Positions 28,802-36,832 of a stretch of 64,000 nt of DNA are shown here, in pieces. The notes beneath the pieces are model-generated. The model did no database searches, had not been told where the DNA came from, and saw only the letters and a program-made list of their open reading frames with translations. The stretch is from NCBI GenBank assembly GCA_965116595.1, contig OZ220708.1, positions 2,649,205-2,713,204 on the forward strand, written 5' to 3'. The translations under genes and the position numbers were made by a program. The stretch is from G963663315 sp963668255. GTDB taxonomy: Bacteria; Pseudomonadota; Gammaproteobacteria; Arenicellales; Poriferihabitantaceae. How positions within the stretch are numbered: the stretch's first letter is position 1; each line of letters begins with the position of its first letter.

Positions 28802-29069
28802 CTCACTAACCCGGTCAAACGATTGTCTTGTACCCTATCAGAACCGACTATTGTAAAAGATTCCCAACCGAAACACTCCCCCAAACCCGCCGAATCACTT
28901 CCCCATACCCGCCGAATCACTCCCCCCTTGAGGGGGAGTCACAATCCGCCCCCCACTACCCATCTGCTCATAAACCTCAAAATGTCTCTTTATCCAGGCT
29001 CGTTTTTGCGTTATAAAACCGGTCACAAATTCATTCTGTACAAACCTCCAATCTGACCGGAACAAATAC
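28802..29069. other. divergent intergenic region between prpE and trxB with short repeats
   Basis: The unit CCCGCCGAATCACT occurs twice (about 28887 and 28908). A palindromic ATCACTCCCCCCTTGAGGGGGAGTC-type repeat lies at 28916-28949; a near copy is at 31781-31812. No gene is seen. Promoters for both flanking genes should be here, but I see none that is convincing. Confidence 0.5.
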
Positions 29070-30041
29070 TTGTCTGCCGAAAAACATTGCCAACTGTTGA
29101 TTCTCGGTTCGGGCCCCGCAGGCTACAGTGCCGCTGTCTACGCGGCCAGGGCCAACCTGAATCCGGTTTTGATTACCGGCATCGAGCAGGGAGGACAATT
29201 AACCACGACGACTGACGTTGATAACTGGCCAGGCGATGACAAGGGAGTACAGGGGCCGGAGTTAATGGAACGCATGAAAAATCATGCGCAAAGGTTTGGT
29301 ACTGAAGTTATATTTGATCATATCCATACTGCAGAACTTAAAGACAGACCTTTCCGGCTGTCGGGTGATGCGGCGGTTTATACCTGTGACGCCCTGATTA
29401 TCGCCACCGGAGCTTCGGCAAAATACCTGGGGCTGCCTTCCGAAGATGCCTTTAAGGGGAAAGGGGTATCCGCCTGTGCAACCTGCGATGGATTCTTCTA
29501 CAGGAATCAGGATGTCGCAGTCATTGGCGGCGGAAATACCGCGGTTGAGGAAGCGCTCTATCTTGCCAACATAGCATCGGGAGTCACGCTGGTTCATCGA
29601 CGTGATGAGTTGCGCGCAGAGGCAATCCTGGTCGATCATCTGATGGCGAAGACCGTAGAGAGGGGCGGCAACATCACGATGCAGTGGGATCATGTCCTCG
29701 AAGAAGTGCTTGGCGACGACAGCGGGGTCACCGGTATCCGGATCAAAAATGTGAAATCGGACGTCATCCGTGAAATCAGCCTGCCGGGGGTGTTCATTGC
29801 CATTGGACATACGCCCAACACCGCCCTGTTTGCCGGTCAACTGGAAATGCAGGGCGACTACATCATTGTCCGGGGCGGTATCGGCGGCGATGCAACCATG
29901 ACCAGTATTGGAGGCGTGTTTGCCGCCGGTGATGTGATGGATCATGTATACAGACAGGCGGTGACCTCTGCCGGCACCGGTTGCATGGCTGCCCTGGATG
30001 CAGACCGGTATCTGAAAACCTGCCCGTCTGACCCTGGATAA
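29070..30041 (+). CDS. trxB: thioredoxin reductase (NADPH)
   Basis: TrxB reduces thioredoxin with NADPH through FAD. The FAD loop is LGSGPAGYSAAVYAAR, the redox-active CATCDG lies in GVSACATCDGFF, and the NADPH loop is VIGGGNTAVEEALYLA. The C-terminal FAD contact is GVFAAGDVMDHVYRQAVTSAGTG. The protein has 323 residues, as in E. coli. The start is a TTG, as no suitable ATG or GTG exists near the start of homology. The Smr gene follows 7 bases later. Confidence 0.95.
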   Translation: MSAEKHCQLLILGSGPAGYSAAVYAARANLNPVLITGIEQGGQLTTTTDVDNWPGDDKGVQGPELMERMKNHAQRFGTEVIFDHIHTAELKDRPFRLSGDAAVYTCDALIIATGASAKYLGLPSEDAFKGKGVSACATCDGFFYRNQDVAVIGGGNTAVEEALYLANIASGVTLVHRRDELRAEAILVDHLMAKTVERGGNITMQWDHVLEEVLGDDSGVTGIRIKNVKSDVIREISLPGVFIAIGHTPNTALFAGQLEMQGDYIIVRGGIGGDATMTSIGGVFAAGDVMDHVYRQAVTSAGTGCMAALDADRYLKTCPSDPG

Positions 30042-30048
30042 CCGACCG

Positions 30049-30642
30049 ATGGCGTCCCGACCCGGTCAAAATGGCGATGAAGATGAAGGTTCGCTGTTCA
30101 GAAAGGCCATGTCCGACGTCAATACACAGCATAAAAATTATCGCAAGCGTCGAAACAACCCGGTCGAAGACCGTCCCAGACCTCCGGTCACACCCCCTCG
30201 AACCCACCCTGCCGCCCACCCTGTCGAACGAACCGGAACATCCGAAAATATCGCTGACCAGGTGGCTAGTTCGGAATCCGTCCAGTTCGCCCGACCGGGA
30301 TTGCAGAGAAATATCATCAGGAGATTAAAGCGCGGGCAGTATGCGGTCGAGTCGACACTGGACCTTCACGGACTCAGAAGGTTTGAAGCGGATGACGCCC
30401 TCGATCAATTCATTTCAGAGGCTCTGCAACTCGGCCTGACCTGTGTGTTGATCATCCATGGCAAGGGATACCGCTCGGAAAACAGACAGGGTGTGTTAAA
30501 GCAATTCACCCTCGAATGGTTGAAGGAAGTCGCCGCTGTCAAGGCATTCTGCTCCGCCCAGCCCAGGCATGGCGGCACCGGCGCCGTCTATGTATTACTA
30601 AAAACCATCCGTCATTCCCGCGAAAGCGGGAATCCACAATGA
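30049..30642 (+). CDS. Smr-domain protein (DNA endonuclease SmrA-like)
   Basis: The Smr domain is at about residues 100-185, with LDLHGLRRFEADDAL, the IIHGKG motif and SAQPRHGGTGAVYVLL. The N-terminal 90 residues are basic and disordered. Smr proteins of this type have nicking or RNA-cleaving activity, but the cellular role is unclear. The last ten residues (RHSRESGNPQ) are encoded by a 26-bp palindromic repeat that has inserted into, or become, the 3' end of the gene. It probably shares a transcript with trxB. Confidence 0.85.
   Translation: MASRPGQNGDEDEGSLFRKAMSDVNTQHKNYRKRRNNPVEDRPRPPVTPPRTHPAAHPVERTGTSENIADQVASSESVQFARPGLQRNIIRRLKRGQYAVESTLDLHGLRRFEADDALDQFISEALQLGLTCVLIIHGKGYRSENRQGVLKQFTLEWLKEVAAVKAFCSAQPRHGGTGAVYVLLKTIRHSRESGNPQ
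30610..30635 (+). repeat. 26-bp palindromic repeat (ATTCCCGC family), copy 2
   Basis: CGTCATTCCCGC-GAAA-GCGGGAATCC, overlapping the 3' end of the Smr gene and encoding its tail. Confidence 0.8.
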
Positions 30643-30716
30643 TACGGATGTTGTGATTACTGATTCGTAGAGCCTGCCCCCGGCCCCCGATCAGGTCGAG
30701 GGCAGGCTTTGATCGG

Positions 30717-30818
30717 GGGGGCGACCCTCTGTGGTCGCCCGTGTTATTTTCCGTATGCGGATGATGGTTGCGGGCTGGCACGGAGACCGGCCCCTACGTC
30801 CAATCGGTTTGGTATTGC
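30717..30818 (+). repeat. ~100-bp direct repeat, left copy (flanks ParDE-like module)
   Basis: It starts GGGGCGACCCTCTGTGGTCG and ends CAATCGGTTTGGTATTG. The right copy is at 31585-31685 in the same orientation with only scattered differences. Both contain the GTAGGGGC-type hairpin sequences. Confidence 0.8.
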
Positions 30819-30858
30819 CAGTCTGTAGAGATTCCCACAAAACAACATTTTATACAAA

Positions 30859-30887
30859 TTGATATTTTTGACGTTATGATCTATATT
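30859..30887 (+). promoter_or_regulatory. promoter of the ParDE-like operon
   Basis: TTGATA, 17 bases, TATATT. The start of transcription would be about 24 bases before the antitoxin ATG, which has a GAGGA ribosome-binding site. Confidence 0.6.
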
Positions 30888-30917
30888 CAAGACGAATGAC
30901 AAACTGATGAGGAAACC

Positions 30918-31160
30918 ATGCGCCTGTCAATCGACATAACCCAAGAGCAGCACAAAGTCCTGAAGGCCACGGCGGCAATGCAAGGCAAATCCATCAAGGA
31001 TTATGTGCTTGAACGTACCTTGCCTGACGAAGAATCCGCACTAAAAGAACTTGAAGCTTTTCTAAAGCCTCGGGTAGAAGAAGCCTTGAGTGGCGAGCGC
31101 AGCAACAAAACCGTTGATGAAATCGTGGCTGAAGTGCTGCAGGAAGAACAAACCCGATAA
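30918..31160 (+). CDS. type II antitoxin (ParD-like)
   Basis: The 80-residue protein begins MRLSIDITQEQHKVLKATAAMQG, which fits a ribbon-helix-helix DNA-binding start: a short beta strand, then a helix. A long charged C-terminal tail, typical of toxin-wrapping antitoxins, follows. The stop overlaps the toxin start by one base (TAATG), indicating translational coupling. Such antitoxins usually repress their own promoter, which is recognisable upstream. The name ParD is by analogy with its partner. Confidence 0.8.
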   Translation: MRLSIDITQEQHKVLKATAAMQGKSIKDYVLERTLPDEESALKELEAFLKPRVEEALSGERSNKTVDEIVAEVLQEEQTR

Positions 31161-31468
31161 TGCAGGATTATGAGCTATCCCCAACCGCTGAAAAAGATAT
31201 GCGGGAAGTTACCCGTTACACGCTCAACAAGTGGGGTCATGGCTCGTTGGTCAAATATATTGGTGGACTCAAAACCACGTTCGAGACAATCGGAGACGGC
31301 AGTGTGCGGAAGCAGGAATTTTCTGATGAATTTCCCGGATTGCTCGTCACCAAGTATCGCTATCACTTCGTGTTTTATATCCGGGAGGGTTTGAAAATCC
31401 CCGTGATCATCGGCGTGATACATGACCGAAGGGATATCGTTAGCCGTTTGAATGAACGACTAACCTGA
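31160..31468 (+). CDS. RelE/ParE-family toxin
   Basis: The 102-residue protein has the RelE/ParE fold pattern: LSPTAEKDMREVTRYTLNKWG in the first helices, then GLLVTKYRYHFVFYIR and the C-terminal VIHDRRDIVSRLNERL. The latter resembles ParE proteins that poison gyrase, although mRNA-cleaving relatives exist. It overlaps the antitoxin by one base. The frame is intact. The module is bracketed by two ~100-bp direct repeats. Confidence 0.85.
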   Translation: MQDYELSPTAEKDMREVTRYTLNKWGHGSLVKYIGGLKTTFETIGDGSVRKQEFSDEFPGLLVTKYRYHFVFYIREGLKIPVIIGVIHDRRDIVSRLNERLT

Positions 31469-31584
31469 TGACGATGAACACTGACAGCAAACCTGGGGAT
31501 GCGATAACAGCCAGCCGCAATTCCCTGGTTCCGGTCAGTTCGTCCGCCCAACCCAGACACGGCGGCTGCGGTTAACAATGCGTA

Positions 31585-31685
31585 GGGGCGACCCTCTGTG
31601 GTCGCCCGCGTTATCTTCGTATACGGATGATGGTTGCGGGCCAGCACGGAGACCGGCCCCTACGTCCCATCGGTTTGGTATTGCG
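31585..31685 (+). repeat. ~100-bp direct repeat, right copy
   Basis: It matches 30717-30818 from GGGGCGACCCTCTGTGGTCG through CGGTTTGGTATTG, in the same orientation, so a ~870-bp segment with the toxin-antitoxin genes lies between equivalent points. Confidence 0.8.
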
Positions 31686-31724
31686 ACCCATCGGTTCACG
31701 GCAAGCACAGAGATCCGCCCATTC

Positions 31725-31750
31725 CGTCATTCCCGCGGAAGCGGGAATCC
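31725..31750 (+). repeat. 26-bp palindromic repeat (ATTCCCGC family), copy 3
   Basis: CGTCATTCCCGC-GGAA-GCGGGAATCC, 31 bases beyond the mcrC stop. Confidence 0.8.
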
Positions 31751-31781
31751 ACAACAATTCGGGTGCGTACTTAACATCCAA

Positions 31782-33167
31782 TCACTCCACCCTTGAGGGG
31801 GAGTCCAATCCGCTTGCGGATTGGGTGGGGGTACAACCGCCCGGAAATCCCATCCACTGGCTCGACCATTCCCCGGCAACCAGCGCATCCTTGTCCAGAT
31901 CAAACGGCACCACCCACAAATTCAGGCCGCCACCAAACTCGAAAACAGGCAGCGGACTCAAAAACCCATCGTGTTTGGGATAGATCAGAAATAAATCCCC
32001 TTCCCCATTGAGATATTTCTGACCATAAGCATACAACTGGTACATATCCGCCTGCCCGATGTTGTATTTCGATTTTCTGTCAGACTGGTCAATCAGCTTC
32101 CATTTGGTATCTAATACCGCGTGAACCCGGTCACCCTTTTTAATGGCCAGATCAGGCTTGAGTCGAAAAATTCCTTCTCCCTTGTGCGTGACCAGATATT
32201 TGTTCTGAATTTGCTCTTTCAACGAATATCCGGCTTTCATTCGGGAGTACAACTTCCTGGCGACATATTTCTCGAATAGTTGTTCCATCGGAAACAGCAT
32301 GGAGACCCCCTCCCATGGACCGGCGGCAAACAGGGGGGATTGGTCATCAAGAATCAGCTTCACCCAGGGATGTACCGGCTGATAATGCGCCATGTCCCGG
32401 CGGTCGCTCCAAAGTGCCAGGTCCGCTTTTACGTCCCCGGATTGTGGAATACCCGAGAACACAAACAATAGCTCACGGCACAGGCGCTGGTTGTCGGGAA
32501 GCCGCGTCCAGCGGGATAATTTATTCAGGGCCGAATGAATCAGGCGGTTCTCCGCCCGCTCCGGCAAATACTGGTCATAACTGACACAGAAACGATCCTG
32601 CCTACCGGGACCCAACCGTAATTGACGGGATACCTGGAGTTGGCCCTTGAGAAATCGGGACTGCTCAACCCGCCGGATATAACTGCTGCAAATACCACGC
32701 CGGACCAACCGGCTGATCTCGTTCAACGCCCTTAATATCAACACTTCCAGCCAGTTGCGGTTCAGTGTTCCCAGAGATGCGTCACCAGACCGGACATCCT
32801 TTATATCGAATACAGTCTGAAGCATGCGCCAAAGCAGCTTTCGGGCCGCTTCGGTTGTTTGGACAGAATCATTTGTGGCCTTGGGGAGAATTGAAGTTTT
32901 GGGCAGAATTTCGATCTGGCAGCCGTCTGAGGTCTGAATGAGGCCGACATAATTACAAACCTGGACACATTCCACTCCCCGGCTGCTCGTCAGGCGCAGG
33001 AATTGAGCGCCGGATTCCTGGCCCACCTCTCCCAGAGCAGAGTCTCGTAATTCGCGCCAGGTCGCACTGGAGACCTTTCGATAGTCCAACCCATTATCCT
33101 CTCCTTTGTCGGACAATAATCCGAATTCACGAATCGACAGGGACTGTCCCCGATGATCGGGGTTCAT
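31782..33167 (-). CDS. mcrC: McrC, 5-methylcytosine-specific restriction nuclease subunit
   Basis: McrC is the nuclease partner of the McrB GTPase in type IV restriction of modified DNA. The PD-(D/E)xK nuclease motif is seen in FRLKPDLAIKKGDRVHAVLDTKWK at about residues 345-370. The N-terminal region with GCQIEILPKTS and the middle region match the family. The protein has 461 residues. The last ~18 residues are encoded by a repeat also found at 28916-28949, so the tail is probably not native. The start overlaps the mcrB stop by four bases. Confidence 0.9.
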   Translation of the reverse strand: MNPDHRGQSLSIREFGLLSDKGEDNGLDYRKVSSATWRELRDSALGEVGQESGAQFLRLTSSRGVECVQVCNYVGLIQTSDGCQIEILPKTSILPKATNDSVQTTEAARKLLWRMLQTVFDIKDVRSGDASLGTLNRNWLEVLILRALNEISRLVRRGICSSYIRRVEQSRFLKGQLQVSRQLRLGPGRQDRFCVSYDQYLPERAENRLIHSALNKLSRWTRLPDNQRLCRELLFVFSGIPQSGDVKADLALWSDRRDMAHYQPVHPWVKLILDDQSPLFAAGPWEGVSMLFPMEQLFEKYVARKLYSRMKAGYSLKEQIQNKYLVTHKGEGIFRLKPDLAIKKGDRVHAVLDTKWKLIDQSDRKSKYNIGQADMYQLYAYGQKYLNGEGDLFLIYPKHDGFLSPLPVFEFGGGLNLWVVPFDLDKDALVAGEWSSQWMGFPGGCTPTQSASGLDSPSRVE

Positions 33168-35320
33168 TCATCCTGTCCGGCCGTTTCCTGTTCCGGCTCT
33201 TCTTCCTCATAGACGCCGATCCAGGCTTCTGGCTTACTCAAGGCTTCTTCATTGCGCCTGAAAACCTTGTCGGACAGTTCCTGATTATTTTCATTATCCC
33301 TGCCCAGTAATTTGCTTATTTCACCCTCACTGAATGTCGGCACATAGAACATAAGTTCTTCTTTTCCTGCTTTACGATCATCGCCAAGCACCTTACGGAT
33401 ACGACTCCAATCCTCGAAAAAGTACTCCTCCAGCAATGGCATAATGCGGTTTTCGAAGATTCTTTTGAGAGTTCCCAGATCAGGCTTCTCTTTCAGAGGC
33501 AGAAAAAACGAATGCCCCAGGGTATGGTCCCGGTCACAAAGCAATTTGATACGCGAATTTATCGTCATCAACATCTTCTGGATATTGATTCCATCAATTT
33601 CGATGTCCTGTAACAGTTCGGCATCCGGGAACACCGCCTCGAACTCGAAACGCCGGCGCAATGCGGTATCCAGATGCGCCAACGATCGGTCTGCCGTATT
33701 CATCGTGCCGATGATGTGGAGATTGGCGGGCACGGAAAACGGCTTCTTCGAGTAAGGCAGAGTCACGGTGATCTCATCTTCCGCCCCGGCTCGCTTTGAA
33801 GGCTCAATCAGGGTAATCAGTTCACCCAATATGTTGGCGATATTACCGCGGTTGATTTCATCAATAATCAATACCCGGGGTTCATCCGGCTGCTTGCCTT
33901 CATTCGTGCACATCCTCTTGAACAGACCATCCTCAATCTCGTAATGAATTTGCCCCTCTTTCGCGGATGCCCGCAGCCCTTCGACAAAATCCTCATAACT
34001 GAAACTCTGGTGAAACGTTACAAAACCAATCCGCTTCTCTTTCTGCAATTCATTGAAACGTTGCTTGAGTTCCGTGCGGTTCGATTTGTGATCTTCATAG
34101 AAATCCGGGGCAAGAATTTCCAGCGCCCTATTAACCGTATGCCATGTTTTACCCGTTCCGGGAGGGCCATACAGTATCAGGTTTTTTGGGATGTCGATTT
34201 TTGGGGTTGCCTCTTGGGGGAATGGGGTTTCCTCTTCGTTTGGAGTGTTCTCTTCCTCTCCACTGCCCAGACGATCAAGCCACTTGATTGTCGGGACGTA
34301 CGCTTCCGTCTGCCGAAAGGCATTAACAGTTCCGTCCGCCCTGGAAAAGCCGATGTGTGGCGTACCGCCCTGTAGCTTTACAGACTGCTTGTTCAGCCAC
34401 AGGACATGCAACCGGTCTGTATCTTTGTACTCGCTCTGATAGTCGTTTTTGTAGACTACACCAATGCCGCGGCCTTCCTGCCCACACCTGACGAGAACGA
34501 TGTCGCCCGGTTTCGGGTCAGTGAGTGGATAATTCCGCTTGTTTCCATCACCTCCGGTGTATACATGATTGTTTTCACAGAAGTCATCCCAATATTCCTC
34601 ATCAGTGTCGTAAACTCTCGTGCTGACCTGAAAGTTCCGGTCCAGCCGAATGCGCAAATTACCCGAATTATGGAGCCAGGAAACTATATCTACCTCGTAC
34701 ATTTGGCACCCGCGAAAGACATCTTTCACCTGATCAATGCATTGTCGGTATTCCTCCCAACTGATACTCCCTGAACCTGCGCCGAAGATTCCAAGCGATC
34801 TGTTAAGATCATCAATCGGCAGAAACTCATGCGGATTTATGAGAAACAGTGCCTGTGTCAGTTTCTTCGTTGCGACATTAGGAATCTTGAGCGCATTTTC
34901 GAAATCGTCACCATCTACTGCGTCAAATCCCGATACGGCACTCCTGAATATTCTCCAAAGCAACTGCGGGTTGCCGTCTCCATGTTTGTGAAACAGTGGA
35001 TTGATACTGGGCGGTTTCGGAATAATGAAGCCGTCTTCCCAATCCAGATCAACCTTTTGCGACAGATCGAACAGATCGAATTCGCTGGTAATGCTCGGAT
35101 AGATCCTCTTCCGGCTATTGCTAGTGTTTTGGCTCGCAAGGGTGTAGAAAAACGAGAACGGATCAATATTTTCGTCACCGTGCTTCAACAGAGCCGATTC
35201 TGTACCGTCATCCTTCCACTTCACCTTCCTTGCTTTTTCAGCGAGGTAGCGTTCACCACCATCGGCAATCTTTTGTGAAAGTTCCTTGAACCACGGAACC
35301 CATTCATAAATCTCTTTCAT
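33164..35320 (-). CDS. mcrB: McrB, AAA+ GTPase of the McrBC restriction system
   Basis: McrB recognises modified DNA and translocates it with GTP. The N-terminal ~370 residues are specificity domains of unassigned type; residues 270-310 (PGDIVLVRCGQEGRGIGVVY) look like a beta-rich recognition module. The AAA+ domain has Walker A GPPGTGKT at 385-392, Walker B VLIIDEINRGN at 483-493, and the McrB-specific MNTADRS at 540-546. The length is 718 residues, longer than E. coli McrB (459). It follows the HTH antitoxin by 29 bases and overlaps mcrC by four. Confidence 0.92.
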   Translation of the reverse strand: MKEIYEWVPWFKELSQKIADGGERYLAEKARKVKWKDDGTESALLKHGDENIDPFSFFYTLASQNTSNSRKRIYPSITSEFDLFDLSQKVDLDWEDGFIIPKPPSINPLFHKHGDGNPQLLWRIFRSAVSGFDAVDGDDFENALKIPNVATKKLTQALFLINPHEFLPIDDLNRSLGIFGAGSGSISWEEYRQCIDQVKDVFRGCQMYEVDIVSWLHNSGNLRIRLDRNFQVSTRVYDTDEEYWDDFCENNHVYTGGDGNKRNYPLTDPKPGDIVLVRCGQEGRGIGVVYKNDYQSEYKDTDRLHVLWLNKQSVKLQGGTPHIGFSRADGTVNAFRQTEAYVPTIKWLDRLGSGEEENTPNEEETPFPQEATPKIDIPKNLILYGPPGTGKTWHTVNRALEILAPDFYEDHKSNRTELKQRFNELQKEKRIGFVTFHQSFSYEDFVEGLRASAKEGQIHYEIEDGLFKRMCTNEGKQPDEPRVLIIDEINRGNIANILGELITLIEPSKRAGAEDEITVTLPYSKKPFSVPANLHIIGTMNTADRSLAHLDTALRRRFEFEAVFPDAELLQDIEIDGINIQKMLMTINSRIKLLCDRDHTLGHSFFLPLKEKPDLGTLKRIFENRIMPLLEEYFFEDWSRIRKVLGDDRKAGKEELMFYVPTFSEGEISKLLGRDNENNQELSDKVFRRNEEALSKPEAWIGVYEEEEPEQETAGQDE

Positions 35321-35349
35321 ACACGATATTCCTTTCCCGTTTCTGAAAA

Positions 35350-35682
35350 TTACGACAATACACGCAACGTAGCTTCCGGGGCCTTGTCCAGAAGCCGCAA
35401 CAAAGTGCGTGCCGCACCAGACGGGAACCGTTTTCCCTGTTCCCAGTTGCGAATCGTCGAATGCGACACGGCAATTCTCATCGCCAGTTCCGCCTGAGTA
35501 AACCCCAGTCTCCGACGAACCCGGCGCGCGTATCGTGCCATGTCCTGCAACGCAGCGGTATCGTCCTGCTGCTGCGAGGCGATATCCTCCTCAGTGGTAC
35601 TATCTATCACTGCAAGATCAACTCGTCCAGTGGGAAAGGTCGCCGGGTCGTCCGGATCAATCCTCAAGCGCGTTGTGCTCAT
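35350..35682 (-). CDS. HTH (XRE-type) antitoxin partner of the BrnT-like toxin
   Basis: The 110-residue protein has an acidic N-terminal half (TGRVDLAVIDSTTEED) likely to bind the toxin. A C-terminal XRE helix-turn-helix follows: LGFTQAELAMRIAVSHSTIRNWEQGKRFPSG. Antitoxins of BrnT toxins are often DNA-binding repressors. I begin at MSTTRL, preceded by AGGAGG. The longer open frame upstream is brnT DNA in another frame. The start lies inside the brnT 3' end (26-base overlap). The gene is followed by mcrB with a 29-base gap on the same strand. Confidence 0.8.
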   Translation of the reverse strand: MSTTRLRIDPDDPATFPTGRVDLAVIDSTTEEDIASQQQDDTAALQDMARYARRVRRRLGFTQAELAMRIAVSHSTIRNWEQGKRFPSGAARTLLRLLDKAPEATLRVLS

Positions 35683-35938
35683 AGTGTAAAACCTCCTTTC
35701 GGTTTGCCTTGCGGGCAGATATGATGCGAATGACAGAACTTCGCATCGTGTAAACAACGACATGCACCCTCCTGTCGACCATACCAAGCAGTTGATAGCG
35801 AGGCTCGCCATAGTCCCATCGACGATCATGTCTGACAATCCGGTTCGGGTCGAAAAACGCCCGCAAGATATACGAGAAATCAAATCCACGGTGAGTGAAA
35901 CAGGCATCGCTCTTGGCATCGTCTCACTCGAATTCCAT
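35657..35938 (-). pseudogene. brnT: BrnT-family toxin with stop at codon 5
   Basis: Read from the ATG, the sequence is MEFE, TGA (35924-35926), DDAKSDACFTHRGFDF and so on to GEPRYQLLG, HVVVYTMR and IRIISARKANRKE, the standard BrnT pattern. Relatives have tryptophan at codon 5, so one G-to-A change would explain the stop. An in-frame TTG at 35866 could start a 69-residue fragment lacking the first strand and helix. The rest of the frame is intact, which points to a recent change or a sequence error. The promoter -10 ends 7 bases before the ATG. Confidence 0.8.
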
Positions 35939-35944
35939 TGCACA

Positions 35945-35973
35945 AATATAGGCCATTGGCTTACTTATGTCAA
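35945..35973 (-). promoter_or_regulatory. promoter of the brnT-antitoxin-mcrBC operon
   Basis: TTGACA, 17 bases, TATATT on the minus strand, a near-consensus sigma-70 promoter. The expected start of transcription falls at the A of the brnT ATG, so the toxin message may be leaderless. Confidence 0.7.
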
Positions 35974-36002
35974 ACGCTACACTACGCAACGGATTCCGGG
36001 AA

Positions 36003-36240
36003 ATGTTGCGTAGAGCCTGCCCCGGCTTAGCCGGGGGCTCCTCTGTGGTTGTCCGGTATGGTTGGTTCATGTCTCGATACGGGCGGGCACGGAGACCCAC
36101 CCCTACGATGATGGTTGGGATTCATTCCGTCATTCCCGCGAATGCGGGAATCCACAATGATACGGCTGCCGTGACTAACAATGCGTAGAGCCTGCCCCCG
36201 GCTTGATCGGGGGGGCGACCCTCTGTGGTCGCCCGTTATT
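36003..36240. repeat. cluster of GTAGAGCCTGCC/GTAGGGGC hairpin repeats
   Basis: Two units (from about 36009 and 36186) read GCGTAGAGCCTGCCCCCGGC followed by a GGCGACCCTCTGTGGTCGCC-type hairpin. Between them is a 26-bp palindromic repeat. The unit at 30668-30750 has the same composite order. No gene is seen in this 306-bp interval between brnT and alkB. Confidence 0.7.
36128..36153 (+). repeat. 26-bp palindromic repeat (ATTCCCGC family), copy 4
   Basis: CGTCATTCCCGC-GAAT-GCGGGAATCC, followed by ACAATGATACGG as at copy 2. Confidence 0.8.
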
Positions 36241-36244
36241 TTCA

Positions 36245-36832
36245 TCACCCCACGACATTTCTGAAGGTCAGGTTGATTCGCGGGCCGGTTGGTTTTTTTG
36301 ACTTCGGCACCGAATGTTTCCACTGGCGCTGGCATAAGCCCGACATGATCAACAACGAACCATGGGTCAGATTGAACCGGATGCTCATCGCGGGATTGAA
36401 TTTGCGCGGATGAAATATAAAGCGGCGGGTTTCGCCCAGACTGACCGACGCGATCACTGGTCGTTCACCCAGTTCCGTTTCATCGTCGCTGTGGCGGCCC
36501 ATACTGTCATTACCATCGCGATAATAATTCAGCAGCACGCTGTTAAAGCGGCAGCGGGTGATTGCCTGCACCTGCTCACGCAGGGTCTGCAATTGATCGA
36601 ACCAGGGAAGCGGTACATTTACCGTACCGGAATAACGATAAACCGCATCCGGGTCTCCATACCAGGCGCTGAGCCTGGGCGATTGATATTCCTTGTCAAA
36701 TAATCTTACGGTTTGCCGCTGCCAGTCCGCCAGGTCATGGATACATTCATAAAGATAATATCCCCGGGCAGGTTCGAGAAAATCAGGGATATAGCGGCAC
36801 TGACCAGGAATGACAGTAATAACGTTGGTCAC
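36245..36832 (-). CDS. alkB: AlkB-family alkylated DNA repair dioxygenase
   Basis: AlkB proteins remove methyl groups from DNA bases with 2-oxoglutarate and Fe(II). The iron ligands are H114-x-D116 in MGRHSDDETELG and H173 in QWKHSVP. The 2-oxoglutarate-binding arginines are in PRINLTFR. The NYYRDGNDSMG motif is characteristic. The 195-residue protein resembles the AlkB2/ALKBH2-like subgroup more than E. coli AlkB. Its start overlaps the end of the FAD oxidase gene by four bases. Confidence 0.9.
   Translation of the reverse strand: MTNVITVIPGQCRYIPDFLEPARGYYLYECIHDLADWQRQTVRLFDKEYQSPRLSAWYGDPDAVYRYSGTVNVPLPWFDQLQTLREQVQAITRCRFNSVLLNYYRDGNDSMGRHSDDETELGERPVIASVSLGETRRFIFHPRKFNPAMSIRFNLTHGSLLIMSGLCQRQWKHSVPKSKKPTGPRINLTFRNVVG

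Larger units (their letters stand above)
31469..31781. other. repeat-rich interval after the ParDE-like module
   Basis: It contains a short second copy of the Smr gene end (translated SAQPRHGG, around 31549-31571), the right ~100-bp direct repeat, and a 26-bp palindromic repeat. No intact gene is present. Confidence 0.55.
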
